A DNA stretch of 64,000 nt from an uncultured Candidatus Saccharibacteria bacterium (GTDB lineage Bacteria; Patescibacteriota; Saccharimonadia; Saccharimonadales; Saccharimonadaceae), in the NCBI GenBank assembly GCA_938036625.1, contig CALHQH010000020.1, forward strand, positions 1 through 64,000, in the 5' to 3' direction. The position numbers and the translations under genes are program-made. Of the stretch, positions 9,024-17,472 are shown piece after piece. The notes below the pieces were generated by a model. The model was not told the DNA's origin. It did not search any database and worked only from the letters and a program-made list of their open reading frames with translations. The number at the start of each line of letters is the position of its first letter. The first letter of the stretch is position 1.

Positions 9024-9322
9024 AGGTTTTTCCTTTCCTCTTGTATTATAGCGCTTTGGTCTTTGCCTTCTAGTGTACTCTCATTTTTTGAATAATTTTG
9101 CGAAAATGTAAAAATTACAATGATTTTTCTCTGTTAGATTGTGTTGGTGTTTTTACATCAATAGCACTTTACCCATAAAAGATAGAGAAAAACGACAGAA
9201 AAAGCAAGAACGAATGCAGTGCTTATTCTCAGCAATAGTTAAGCCGATATGCTCATACTTATAGACAAAGAATAAATACGATATGTTCGACATTTTTTCG
9301 ACGAAGGGGTATACTAGGTGAT
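9024..9322. promoter_or_regulatory. Divergent promoter region of glmS and galE
   Basis: 299 bp. The minus-strand TATAAT (9050-9045) and SD serve glmS. The plus-strand TATACT at 9310-9315 stands 7 nt before the galE ATG. The AT-rich middle (9080-9300) contains no ORF and no obvious structured RNA. Confidence 0.55.
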
Positions 9323-10345
9323 ATGAGTAGAGAAACGATTTTAGTCACTGGTGGCGCTGGGTATATTGGTAGCCACACCATTATTGAGCTGATTGCGGCA
9401 GGATTTGACGTCGTCGTTATTGACAATCTTGCCAATGCGAGCCATGAAAGCCTGCAGCGCGTCGAAACAATTACTGGCACAACTATCCCCTTTGTCGAGG
9501 CTGATGTGCGCGACCGATCGGCACTCGATGCGATTTTTACCAAGCATGATATCAGTGCTGTGATTCACTTTGCTGGGCTCAAGGCAGTTGGTGAGTCGGT
9601 TGAGAAACCGCTGGAATACTATGACTGCAATCTTAGCTCAACCCTTACCCTCTTAGCTGCAATGCGACAACATGGAGTGCATCGACTTGTTTTCTCAAGC
9701 TCTGCGACGGTCTATGGCACACCAGAGTCATTGCCACTCACTGAATCATCACGCACTGGCACCGGTATTACTAATCCATACGGCTGGACGAAATATATGA
9801 TAGAGCAGATCATTCGTGACTATTGCGTGGCACACCCCGACTTCCAAGCGACCATCTTGCGCTACTTTAATCCGATTGGTGCGCATATATCAGGTATGAT
9901 TGGCGAAGATCCAAATGGCATCCCTAATAATCTCTTGCCTTACGTTGCACAAGTTGCAGTTGGAAAATTGCAGAGCGTTGGTGTATTTGGTGATGACTAC
10001 GACACGCCCGACGGCACTGGTGTGCGCGACTACATTCACGTCGTCGACCTTGCCAAGGGGCATGTGGCTGCCCTATCACACATGCAGCCAGGTGAGCACA
10101 CCTATAACCTTGGCACTGGCCATGGTACCTCTGTTTTGGAGATCATTAGCGCCTTTGGCAAGGCCTGCAATCATGAGATTCCATACGAGATAAAACCACG
10201 CCGTGCTGGTGATATTGCAGCTTGTTATGCCGACTGCAGCAAGGCACAGCAAGAGCTTGGTTGGCATGCAGAGCTTTCGATTGAGCGAGCCTGCGAAGAC
10301 TCCTGGCGCTGGCAATCTCATAACCCAAATGGTTATAAGAATTAA
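9323..10345 (+). CDS. galE: UDP-glucose 4-epimerase
   Basis: 340 residues, an extended SDR. It has the NAD-binding GGAGYIGSH near the N-terminus, the SSSATVYG strand with the catalytic Ser, and YGWTK (YxxxK). The GalE-specific ALSHMQPGEHTYNLGTG region is conserved. It interconverts UDP-glucose and UDP-galactose (or the N-acetyl forms) for the glycan genes around it. The ATG is 7 nt after TATACT and has no SD, indicating a leaderless transcript. A perfect 18-bp palindrome just downstream can act as terminator. One copy of ACAGAGGT lies inside (10127-10134, minus orientation). Confidence 0.93.
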   Translation: MSRETILVTGGAGYIGSHTIIELIAAGFDVVVIDNLANASHESLQRVETITGTTIPFVEADVRDRSALDAIFTKHDISAVIHFAGLKAVGESVEKPLEYYDCNLSSTLTLLAAMRQHGVHRLVFSSSATVYGTPESLPLTESSRTGTGITNPYGWTKYMIEQIIRDYCVAHPDFQATILRYFNPIGAHISGMIGEDPNGIPNNLLPYVAQVAVGKLQSVGVFGDDYDTPDGTGVRDYIHVVDLAKGHVAALSHMQPGEHTYNLGTGHGTSVLEIISAFGKACNHEIPYEIKPRRAGDIAACYADCSKAQQELGWHAELSIERACEDSWRWQSHNPNGYKN

Positions 10346-10354
10346 AATTTAGAT

Positions 10355-10376
10355 AATACCCCATGGGGTATTTTGC
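10355..10376 (+). terminator. Terminator after galE
   Basis: A perfect palindrome (AATACCCCATGGGGTATT, 10355-10372) begins 10 bp after the galE stop and is followed by a short T run. Confidence 0.6.
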
Positions 10377-10534
10377 AATGAATAATATAGATGTACTTTC
10401 AGTTTGAATATATTATTTGTTCGTACTATAATTTTGCTGTTCAAAATATCGGTTTATTAACAATCTGTGCTTCTCGTGTGAACAATAAATGTATTCAGGC
10501 TATTCTCGTCTGCCAAATGTAAACCTACGAAAAC

Positions 10535-10566
10535 AAAAAACAGCCCACTATTTACGGGCTGTTTTC
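10535..10566 (-). terminator. Terminator of the cytidylyltransferase-like gene
   Basis: On the minus strand AACAGCCC, a 9-nt loop and GGGCTGTT are followed by a T run. The structure lies about 40 bp past the stop at 10604. Confidence 0.8.
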
Positions 10567-10603
10567 TAGTGCAAATAGCAAAAGTTAGCTTACTCGAGCA
10601 ATT

Positions 10604-11035
10604 CTACTCTTTGCCAGTCGCTTGGTTGATCCGGGTCGAGGAATCTGGTTTACCTTCACCGGCGTCGAAGCGCATTTCTATGTTGTACTTTCTACAAATT
10701 TCTGCTTCAGGAATAGCCTTTTCCGTGTCACGGTCACCACCGTTGGCAAAAATAAGTTGGTCGCCAGGATATTGGCCAGCGACCATCTCGAGAGACTTGA
10801 TCTGTGTTGGGTCTTCGTCGATGGACAAAATCACTTGGTCGACATCTTTGAGGGCGCGCATGAGACGTAGGCGATTGCTTTCGTTGAGGATAATTTTGCC
10901 TTTTTTCAGCAACTGCTGTTTGTCATTATTGACAATAACAATAAGTTTGTCGCCCATCGCAGCAGCCGCTTCGATCATATCGATATGCCCACCATGGAGC
11001 GGGTTAAAATAACCACTGACAATTACTACTCGCAT
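10604..11035 (-). CDS. Cytidylyltransferase-family nucleotidyltransferase (RfaE-C/TagD-like)
   Basis: 143 residues, a single Rossmann-type nucleotidyltransferase domain. The N-terminus VVIVSGYFNPLHGGHIDMI carries the HxGH motif (LHGGH) that binds the NTP phosphates. The usual ISTTR-type loop of glycerol-3-phosphate cytidylyltransferases is replaced by KPDSSTRI near the end. The family couples CTP or ATP to phospho-alcohols or phospho-sugars. The real substrate (glycerol-3-P, heptose-1-P, ribitol-5-P or a cofactor precursor) cannot be read from the sequence. A strong AAGGAGAT ribosome site and TATAAT (11089-11084) precede it. It is its own unit, with a terminator 40 bp downstream. Confidence 0.75.
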   Translation of the reverse strand: MRVVIVSGYFNPLHGGHIDMIEAAAAMGDKLIVIVNNDKQQLLKKGKIILNESNRLRLMRALKDVDQVILSIDEDPTQIKSLEMVAGQYPGDQLIFANGGDRDTEKAIPEAEICRKYNIEMRFDAGEGKPDSSTRINQATGKE

Positions 11036-11131
11036 TTATTACTATCTCCTTGTTGTTTATCGTTAGAAAGCTTCTGTTGCTATATTATACCATTACTCTC
11101 GTATATCTCGACACCATCCCCTATTTCACGC

Positions 11132-11143
11132 TATAATACAGCT
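11132..11143 (+). promoter_or_regulatory. Leaderless -10 box of rmlB
   Basis: TATAAT (11132-11137) plus exactly six bases precede the ATG at 11144. The 17-mer GCTATAATACAGCTATG here is repeated identically at the rnpA start (40673-40657, minus strand). Confidence 0.65.
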
Positions 11144-12154
11144 ATGACAAAACTGCTTATCACCGGTGGTGCGGGGTTCATTGGCTCGAACTTCGTGCAT
11201 TATACCGTTCATCACAAGCCGGAATATGAAATCACTGTCGTCGATAAGATGACATATGCTGCGAACCCGCACAACCTTGATGGAGTGCGCGAGCAAATCA
11301 ACTTCGTGCAGGGCGATATTTGCAATGCCGAACTGATGGATCGCTTGATTGCCGAGACGGATATCGTTGTCCACTTTGCAGCGGAGAGTCATAACGATAA
11401 CTCACTACGCGACCCAAAGCCTTTTCTCGACACCAACGTGTATGGCACCTACACTATCTTGCAAGCAGTGCGCAACCACAACAAACGTCTCCACCACATT
11501 AGCACCGACGAAGTATTTGGCGATCTAGCACTCGACGACCCAAATCGCTTTACTGAGGAAACACCGTACAATCCATCGAGCCCCTACTCGAGCACCAAGG
11601 CATCGAGCGATATGCTGGTGCGAGCGTGGATCCGCAGCTTTGGCGTGAAGGCAACGATTAGCAACTGCTCCAACAACTACGGCCCCCGCCAGCACATCGA
11701 GAAGTTTATCCCGCGGCAAATTACTAACATCCTGAGCGACATCAAACCAAAGCTCTACGGCACGGGCGAGCAAGTGCGTGACTGGATTCACGTTGATGAC
11801 CACAACTCAGCAGTGCACTTGATTCTCGAGAAAGGCACGCTAGGCGACACCTACATCATTGGTGCAGACAACGACCACGTCAATAACAAAGCGGTGATTG
11901 AGATGATCTGCGACTTAATGGGTAAAGGTAAGGACTGGTACGAGCATGTCAATGATCGCCCCGGCCACGACATGCGCTACGCGATGGACTCGAGCAAGCT
12001 GCGCCGCGAGCTTGGCTGGCAGCCACAATACACCGACCAAGATGGCATGGCTAACGGCCTACGCCAAACCATTGAGTGGTACACTACCAACCGCGACTGG
12101 TGGCAAGCCCAAAAAGCTGCTGTAGAAGCAACCTACGCGAAGCAAGGACAATAA
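11144..12154 (+). CDS. rmlB: dTDP-glucose 4,6-dehydratase
   Basis: 336 residues, an extended SDR. It shows GGAGFIGSNF (NAD binding), HFAAESHNDNS and STDEVFGDL (catalytic Thr-Asp-Glu triad), plus YSSTKASSD (YxxxK). It converts dTDP-glucose to dTDP-4-keto-6-deoxyglucose, step 2 of dTDP-L-rhamnose synthesis. An upstream ATG at 10985 would add 53 residues unlike any RmlB; the start at 11144 follows the leaderless -10 and matches the family N-terminus. It is the first gene of rmlB-NUDIX-rmlC-rmlD; the next gene begins 3 nt after its stop. Confidence 0.95.
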   Translation: MTKLLITGGAGFIGSNFVHYTVHHKPEYEITVVDKMTYAANPHNLDGVREQINFVQGDICNAELMDRLIAETDIVVHFAAESHNDNSLRDPKPFLDTNVYGTYTILQAVRNHNKRLHHISTDEVFGDLALDDPNRFTEETPYNPSSPYSSTKASSDMLVRAWIRSFGVKATISNCSNNYGPRQHIEKFIPRQITNILSDIKPKLYGTGEQVRDWIHVDDHNSAVHLILEKGTLGDTYIIGADNDHVNNKAVIEMICDLMGKGKDWYEHVNDRPGHDMRYAMDSSKLRRELGWQPQYTDQDGMANGLRQTIEWYTTNRDWWQAQKAAVEATYAKQGQ

Positions 12155-12157
12155 CCA

Positions 12158-12706
12158 ATGCCTGACACCCCCAGTAAAACTCGCGTGAGTAGCAAGATTG
12201 CCTACCAAAACCCGTGGATCACCATCCACGAAGACCAAACACGCGACCACGCAGGCAACCTGGGGATATATGGCTATATGGAGTCGCGAAACTCGTGTAT
12301 GGTCGTTGCTGTCGACGAGCATGAGCGAATCTACTTGGTGCGTGGCTTCCGCTATCCGTCGCAGAGTTTTGGCTGGGAACTGCCTGGTGGCGGCGGTGAT
12401 GGCGAAGATCTGCTCACCGCCTCCAAGCGTGAGCTAGAGGAAGAGACTGGTATTGTTGCCCAGTCGTGGAAGAAGCTCGGTGAGGCATACGTGTGCAATG
12501 GCCTGATGACAGAGAAAATGGCGGTGTGCTTGGCACGAGACCTGTCTTTTGGCGGCAACAAAGAACAGTCGGATGAAGTATTTAGCGATATGCGGTTCTT
12601 CACCAACGAGGAGATCGACCAGCTTATTACCCAAGGCGATATCAACGACTGCCAGACACTAGCTGGCCTCCATTATTATCATATATGGCGAAAGGAGAAC
12701 GCATGA
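12158..12706 (+). CDS. NUDIX hydrolase, ADP-ribose/nucleotide-sugar pyrophosphatase type
   Basis: 182 residues. The NUDIX box runs from GGGGDGEDLLTASKREL to EEETGI and fits GX5EX7REUXEEXGU. The PSQSFGWELPGGG lead-in is typical of the ADP-ribose pyrophosphatase group. It probably splits a nucleoside-diphosphate-linked compound with Mg. It is embedded between rmlB (3-nt gap) and rmlC (ATGA overlap), so it is co-translated with dTDP-rhamnose enzymes. A role in trimming dTDP-sugars or housecleaning is inference only. Confidence 0.85.
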   Translation: MPDTPSKTRVSSKIAYQNPWITIHEDQTRDHAGNLGIYGYMESRNSCMVVAVDEHERIYLVRGFRYPSQSFGWELPGGGGDGEDLLTASKRELEEETGIVAQSWKKLGEAYVCNGLMTEKMAVCLARDLSFGGNKEQSDEVFSDMRFFTNEEIDQLITQGDINDCQTLAGLHYYHIWRKENA

Positions 12707-13272
12707 ATTTCGACCCATCAAGCTACAACGACCTTACCGTGACTGAATCGCCAATTCCAGGGCTATTCGTCATTAAACTGCCTGTCCATGGTGACAACCG
12801 TGGGTGGTTTAAAGAAAATTATCAAAAGGAGAAGATGGAAGCGCTGGGGCTACCCGCCTTTACTATTGTACAAAACAATATCAGCTTTAATGACAAAGCT
12901 GGTGCAACACGTGGGCTGCACGCCGAGCCCTGGAATAAGTTCATTAGTACCGCGAATGGCCGCGTGTTTGGTGCGTGGTGCGACGTACGCCAAGGCCCAA
13001 CCTTTGGCCAGACATTTTCTGTAGAAATTAATCCTGGCACAGCGGTGTTCGTACCCAAGGGCGTGGCAAATGGCTACCAAACATTGGACGATAACGTGGC
13101 ATATACCTACCTGGTTGACGCCCATTGGTCACTAGAGGCGCGGTATACCTTTGTTAATCTCTTCGACCCAGCGCTGGATATTGCGTGGCCACTCGGCAAA
13201 GATCAGGCGATTATCTCTGACAAAGATGCTGCGCACCCCCTCCTGTGCGACGTGCATCCAATGGAATTATAA
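12703..13272 (+). CDS. rmlC: dTDP-4-dehydrorhamnose 3,5-epimerase-like protein
   Basis: 189 residues, a cupin fold. Family features present are the GDNRGWFKENYQ lead-in, the catalytic-His motif RGLH, a PTFGQTFSVE strand, FVPKGVANGYQ, and DPALDIAWP carrying the conserved Asp-Pro and WP. Two positions differ from the textbook enzyme: RGLHAEPWNKF replaces the RGLHxQ...QGKL block and ANGY replaces AHGF. It is therefore a divergent RmlC. Operon position between rmlB and rmlD strongly supports the epimerase role. The ATG at 12703 overlaps the NUDIX stop (ATGA) behind AAGGAG. Confidence 0.87.
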   Translation: MNFDPSSYNDLTVTESPIPGLFVIKLPVHGDNRGWFKENYQKEKMEALGLPAFTIVQNNISFNDKAGATRGLHAEPWNKFISTANGRVFGAWCDVRQGPTFGQTFSVEINPGTAVFVPKGVANGYQTLDDNVAYTYLVDAHWSLEARYTFVNLFDPALDIAWPLGKDQAIISDKDAAHPLLCDVHPMEL

Positions 13273-13289
13273 GACGAAAGGAAGCTTGT

Positions 13290-14147
13290 ATGACAGATCA
13301 CACCTCTACCCTCATCATTGGTGCCAACGGGCAATTGGCCAAAGCAATGCAGCAGCAATACCCTAGCGCTCGGGTGGTTGGGCATAATGACCTTAACCTC
13401 TGTGACGCAGCAGCTATTGCAACCTTCGACTGGTCCGGTATTAAGACAATTATCAACACTGCTGCTTATACCAATGTTGACGGCGCAGAAACAGCCGAAG
13501 GCCGCACGGCAGCCTGGCGCATCAATGCCCAAGCGGTGGGACAGCTTGCTCGTATCTGCTCCGAGCGAGATATTACCTTGGTTCATGTGTCGAGTGATTA
13601 TGTCTTTGATGGTGAGACAGCACCACATACCGAAGATGAGCTATTTAGCCCCTTAAGTGTCTATGGTGCATCCAAAGCAGCAGGCGACATTGCCGCGAGC
13701 ACCACGCCACGGCACTATATTATCCGCACCAGCTGGGTGATCGGCGATGGTAAAAATTTCGTGACAACGATGCTCGGACTAGCCGCAAAAAATATCGCAC
13801 CAACAGTGGTAGCAGACCAAATCGGCCGCCTGAGCTTCACGCCAGAAATTGCACGGGCGATTGACTACTTAGTAGAGAACAAGGCACCATACGGTACCTA
13901 CAATGTAACAAATAGTGGTCCACTGGTAAGCTGGGCGGACATCACGCGGCAGATCTTTGCCTTGGCAGGGCGCGATGACTTACCAGTGACAGATACAACC
14001 ACCGCCGACTATTTTGCCAATAAGCCTGGCATCGCGCCGCGACCACTCAATAGTGACCTCAGCCTTGATAAACTTCATGCGACTGGCTTTATTAGCCAAG
14101 ACTGGCGCGAGGCACTACGTGAATATGTTACGCTAAACACTCATTAA
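13290..14147 (+). CDS. rmlD: dTDP-4-dehydrorhamnose reductase
   Basis: 285 residues. It has GANGQLAKAM (nucleotide binding), SSDYVFDG, LSPLSVYGASKAAGD (YxxxK) and the C-terminal RPLNSDLSLDKL. It reduces dTDP-4-keto-rhamnose to dTDP-L-rhamnose with NAD(P)H. The ATG at 13290 has AAAGGAAG 9 nt upstream; the frame continues back to 13245 but that would overlap rmlC. Last gene of the rmlB unit. A second, diverged RmlD-like protein is at 18518-19375. Confidence 0.93.
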   Translation: MTDHTSTLIIGANGQLAKAMQQQYPSARVVGHNDLNLCDAAAIATFDWSGIKTIINTAAYTNVDGAETAEGRTAAWRINAQAVGQLARICSERDITLVHVSSDYVFDGETAPHTEDELFSPLSVYGASKAAGDIAASTTPRHYIIRTSWVIGDGKNFVTTMLGLAAKNIAPTVVADQIGRLSFTPEIARAIDYLVENKAPYGTYNVTNSGPLVSWADITRQIFALAGRDDLPVTDTTTADYFANKPGIAPRPLNSDLSLDKLHATGFISQDWREALREYVTLNTH

Positions 14148-14340
14148 AGTAGTCCTTGACTATTTGCTATAGGTTTAGTGTATCATCTCACAACGTCAAT
14201 AATTTTGTTTGACTTCGCGCACTATCTAGAGTGACTGACTCTTCGCACACTGTTATATATTCCCATTATCTTCAGTATTATGGTACTATTACTTTATCTG
14301 GTATGATAAGTATATAGTTAGAACATAAGGAGTTTTACGT
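14148..14340 (+). promoter_or_regulatory. Promoter region of rmlA
   Basis: 193 bp with TTGACT at 14156 and TATCAT about 19 bp later. A second possible -10, TATGAT, lies at about 14301. An AAGGAG ribosome site is 7 nt before the rmlA ATG. Unlike most units here, rmlA has a normal leader. Confidence 0.5.
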
Positions 14341-15192
14341 ATGAAAGGTATTATTTTGGCAGGTGGTTCGGGCTCGCGCCTGTGGCCGATTACTAAAGCA
14401 ATTAGCAAACAGCTGATGCCCATCTATGATAAGCCGATGATCTATTACCCCCTCACTACGCTGATGCAAGCAGGGATTCGCGACATTCTCATCATCACGA
14501 CCCCAGCTGACCAGGCAGGCTTCCAGCGCTTGCTTGGTGATGGTGCGCAGTGGGGTATCAATCTGCAATATGCCATTCAGCCCAGCCCCGATGGCTTGGC
14601 GCAGGCATTTATCATTGGTGAGGAATTTATTGGTAACGACAAGGTGGCGCTCGTCTTGGGTGACAACATCTTCTACGGCGCAGCGCTTGATGACTCACTG
14701 CGTGCCTGTACCGACCCAGATGGTGGTGTGGTTTTCGCTTACAAAGTATCTGACCCAGAGCGGTATGGCGTTGTATCCTTTGACGATAACAATCATGCGG
14801 TGTCGATTGAAGAAAAGCCCGCCCAACCTAAGTCGAACTTCGCAGTGGTAGGACTCTATTTCTACGACAATGATGTGGTAGAAATTGCGAAGAATGTCCA
14901 GCCAAGCGACCGTGGCGAGTTAGAAATTACCTCTGTAAATGCTGAGTATCTGCGACGCGGCAAACTAAAGGTCCAGACACTAGACAACGGCGATGTATGG
15001 CTTGACACCGGGACGATTAGCAGCCTGACCGACGCCGAGGACTTTGTACGTGTCGTGCAAAACCGCACCGGCCAAGTCGTTGGCAGCCCCGAAAAGACGG
15101 CGCATACCAATGGCTGGATCACCGACGAGCAGCTTGCCGAGCTTGCTGCACCGTTAAAAAAATCAGGCTACGGAAATTACCTCTCGGCGTAG
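14341..15192 (+). CDS. rmlA: Glucose-1-phosphate thymidylyltransferase
   Basis: 283 residues. The N-terminus shows the nucleotide-binding GGSGSRLWPIT, KQLMPIYDKPMIYYPL, then LGDNIFYG with the metal-binding Asp. SIEEKPAQPKSN and DVWLDTGTISSL are diagnostic of RmlA. It makes dTDP-glucose from dTTP and glucose-1-phosphate, the first step of the rhamnose pathway, whose other three steps are encoded immediately upstream. AAGGAG precedes the ATG. The stop is directly followed by a new -10 box for the next gene. Confidence 0.96.
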   Translation: MKGIILAGGSGSRLWPITKAISKQLMPIYDKPMIYYPLTTLMQAGIRDILIITTPADQAGFQRLLGDGAQWGINLQYAIQPSPDGLAQAFIIGEEFIGNDKVALVLGDNIFYGAALDDSLRACTDPDGGVVFAYKVSDPERYGVVSFDDNNHAVSIEEKPAQPKSNFAVVGLYFYDNDVVEIAKNVQPSDRGELEITSVNAEYLRRGKLKVQTLDNGDVWLDTGTISSLTDAEDFVRVVQNRTGQVVGSPEKTAHTNGWITDEQLAELAAPLKKSGYGNYLSA

Positions 15193-15207
15193 TATAATAA
15201 TACCAAT

Positions 15208-15927
15208 ATGAAAACGAATACCAAGACAGTCTGTGTGATCGTCCCAGCCTACAACGAAGCGACGGTCATTAAGGACGTGATCAAACAATCCAAGCGAGTC
15301 TTTGCCAAAGCCAAGGCAACTGGCTATACGATCGACGTTGTGCTGGTAAATGATGGATCGAAGGACGACACACTTACTCAAGCTAAAAAAGGTGGTGCCA
15401 TTACAATCGATCATATCCTTAACTCTGGTGCGGGCGGCGCAACCTTAACTGGTCTATCGTATGCTCGACAGCATGGGTATGACATTGCCGCCACGATGGA
15501 TGCCGATGGCCAGCACGCACCGGAGGATGTGTTGGCGGGCATCACGCAGATCGATGAGCGCCAGGCAGATTTACTCATTGGCAGTCGTCTTATCGACAGC
15601 ACTGGTATGTCTAAGACGAAGGTGCTTGGTAATAAAGGTTTGAGTTTGGTTACCAAGCTCTTGTTTGGTATTAACGTAACAGACTCGCAGTCGGGCCTGC
15701 GTATCTATTCGCGCCGCGCCATTGATGATCTCGACTGGAAGTCAACTGGTTACGAATTTTGCTCAGAGATGATCTGGCGTGCCAAGCAAGCGGGGATGGC
15801 AATTGGTGAATACTCAATCAAGGCAATCTACACCGACTATTCCCGCGCCAAAGGCCAAAACAACTGGAATGCCATCAATATCGTCAAACGCTTATTCAAA
15901 CAACGCTTAACGGAGCTCTTCGAATGA
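15208..15927 (+). CDS. GT2-family glycosyltransferase, polyprenyl-phosphate hexose synthase type
   Basis: 239 residues. It begins VCVIVPAYNEATVI, has LVNDGSKDDT and the catalytic MDADGQH (DxD), and ends without membrane helices. That length and the GAGGA/GSR spacing resemble dolichol-phosphate-mannose-synthase-like enzymes, which load a hexose onto polyprenyl phosphate. TATAAT at 15193-15198 stands 9 nt before the ATG. The 3' end overlaps a DUF2304 gene by ATGA; this GT2-DUF2304 pairing is recurrent in bacteria, suggesting that the small membrane protein anchors or assists the enzyme. Confidence 0.88.
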   Translation: MKTNTKTVCVIVPAYNEATVIKDVIKQSKRVFAKAKATGYTIDVVLVNDGSKDDTLTQAKKGGAITIDHILNSGAGGATLTGLSYARQHGYDIAATMDADGQHAPEDVLAGITQIDERQADLLIGSRLIDSTGMSKTKVLGNKGLSLVTKLLFGINVTDSQSGLRIYSRRAIDDLDWKSTGYEFCSEMIWRAKQAGMAIGEYSIKAIYTDYSRAKGQNNWNAINIVKRLFKQRLTELFE

Positions 15928-16283
15928 GATATTTTGCTCTTGTCTTGTTCAATGTGCCAATTATTCTTTTGGCACTGGTCAACATCATCACCCAATACAA
16001 ACTAAATAAAATCACCGTTACTCGCTTACGCCACCAGGTGGTGATGTGGCTGGTGGTGATGGCAGTGCTGCTGAGCTGCTTCCCGCTGTATAATATTTCG
16101 ATTGGCCACCCACCGTTTGATTCGTCGGAGTTGAGCTTGTTTGATATTGTCCAGACGACAGCGATCGTGTTACTCTTCTATATCGTCAACACACAGCGCC
16201 AGCGGATCGACCAAAATGAACGCCGCGTGCGCGACCTTCATCAAGAACTGTCAATTAAACTCTCGGGTCATGACAAAAAATAA
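15924..16283 (+). CDS. DUF2304-type small membrane protein
   Basis: 119 residues with three hydrophobic segments (about 3-24, 40-60, 72-90) and a charged C-terminal tail predicted to be helical. The TM arrangement and the overlap with a polyprenyl-hexose-synthase-like GT2 match the DUF2304 family (PF10066). Its function is not known; an anchor for the cytoplasmic glycosyltransferase is a reasonable guess. The start overlaps the upstream stop (ATGA), and its last 14 nt overlap the next gene, so the three genes are co-translated. Confidence 0.75.
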   Translation: MRYFALVLFNVPIILLALVNIITQYKLNKITVTRLRHQVVMWLVVMAVLLSCFPLYNISIGHPPFDSSELSLFDIVQTTAIVLLFYIVNTQRQRIDQNERRVRDLHQELSIKLSGHDKK

Positions 16284-17085
16284 ATCACTCGATATCGTCA
16301 TCCCCTACTGGGGTGAATTTGCCTTACTCAAAGAAGCGGTTGACTCTGTCTTGGCTCAGACGAGCGACGACTGGCACCTAACCATTCTTGATGACCACTA
16401 CCCATCGACCGAAGCACGCGATTATTACACAAAACTCGCCGACCCACGCATCACCTATATCCGACACAAGAAAAACCTCGGCATTACCAATAACTTCAAC
16501 TTTGCCGTCCAGTACGTAATGGCACCGCACTGCATGATTGTCGGTTGTGATGATCGGCTCTTGCCAGAGTGCGTAGCAGTAGCACTACAGACAATTGGTG
16601 AGGCAGATTTTTATCAGCCAGGAGTGCAAGTGATTAATGATAAGGGGCAGCTATATCTCCCATTAGTTGATCGTGTTAAGCGATTTTTGCAACCTCATAA
16701 ATCAGGGCTTTACTCAGGCGAAAAACTTGCCACGTCTCTGAGTCATGGCGACTGGCTCTACTTCCCATCGATCGTCTGGAAGACAGCGACACTCAAGCGA
16801 TATTCCTTTGATGCAACATATACCATCTTAGAGGATCTTGTTTTGGTGTTTGATTTCATTCTTGATGGCGCAGTGCTTGCTTTTGATCAGACTGAGACAT
16901 TCCAATACCGACGCTTTGCCCAGTCGCTCTCAAGCAAAGAAAAGTCAAAGGATGGCGTGCGCTTTGCAGAAGAAAACGAGGTATATACTAGCTATGCTCA
17001 GCGCTTCGCATCGGTTGGCTGGCATAAAGCTGCTCGGGCAGCGCGGCTCCATATTACATCGCGCATTCATCAGTTGTTGTCGTAG
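16270..17085 (+). CDS. GT2-family glycosyltransferase
   Basis: 271 residues from the ATG at 16270 inside the end of the DUF2304 gene. The GT-A core shows LDIVIPYWGEFALLKEAV, ILDDHYPS, the NNFNFAV acceptor-side motif and a metal-site-like GCDDR. The C-terminal half is variable. It is an inverting transferase acting in the cytoplasm on lipid-linked glycan; sugar unknown. The longer frame back to 16141 would overlap DUF2304 by 140 nt and lacks family sequence. Confidence 0.82.
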   Translation: MTKNKSLDIVIPYWGEFALLKEAVDSVLAQTSDDWHLTILDDHYPSTEARDYYTKLADPRITYIRHKKNLGITNNFNFAVQYVMAPHCMIVGCDDRLLPECVAVALQTIGEADFYQPGVQVINDKGQLYLPLVDRVKRFLQPHKSGLYSGEKLATSLSHGDWLYFPSIVWKTATLKRYSFDATYTILEDLVLVFDFILDGAVLAFDQTETFQYRRFAQSLSSKEKSKDGVRFAEENEVYTSYAQRFASVGWHKAARAARLHITSRIHQLLS

Positions 17086-17239
17086 TTGATGTAATTTGAA
17101 TATCTTCTAACCTCTATAGAAATATATGGGGGTTATTTTGCGAGTGAATTAGTGCCCCTTTGATCTTGCGCTACTACATAGTAAAGCTTGAAGATGATAT
17201 TCATGAGCGGCAATTCGTTCATTTTTATCTGTTAACTAA

Positions 17240-17286
17240 TCCAGCCTCATCATAGACAAGATGATGGATGTGAGATTGGTTTTTTA
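17240..17286 (+). terminator. Weak terminator downstream of the GT2 gene
   Basis: CATCAT (17248-17253) and ATGATG (17261-17266) form a stem, with partial pairing outside it, followed by T6 at 17280-17285. It lies about 155 bp after the stop at 17085. Confidence 0.45.
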
Positions 17287-17426
17287 TTCTTTATAAAACA
17301 CTCTGGTTAAGTGTTGTTGCGGGGTTTTAAAAATAGCGTGCGTCTTGAATAAGATAAAGATGTGACAAGAGTGTGAAGAAATTGAACTCTTCTATATCAA
17401 GAAATATTATTCCTTTGTGCTGCACG

Positions 17427-17460
17427 AAAAACCGGCTCAGTTTCCTCGAGCCGGTTTGTT
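17427..17460 (-). terminator. Terminator of the GT8 gene
   Basis: A 10-bp perfect stem AAACCGGCTC/GAGCCGGTTT (17429-17438 with 17448-17457) has a 9-nt loop. On the minus strand it is followed by a T run. It starts 13 bp beyond the stop. Confidence 0.85.
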
Positions 17461-17472
17461 TCGTTATGTACT

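Larger units (their letters stand above)
17086..17472. other. Intergenic region between convergent genes
   Basis: 387 bp, AT-rich, without convincing ORFs. It holds two hairpins: one after the plus-strand glycosyltransferase (17240-17286) and a strong one ending the minus-strand GT8 gene (17427-17460). I see nothing else in the middle. Confidence 0.5.

Noticed and set aside
9024..9050. glmS ribozyme or riboswitch upstream of glmS
   Set aside because: The -10 box is only about 22 nt from the start codon, so there is no leader to fold.
10985..11143. N-terminal extension of rmlB
   Set aside because: The 53 extra residues are unlike RmlB and contain the promoter; the ATG at 11144 fits both the family and the -10 box.
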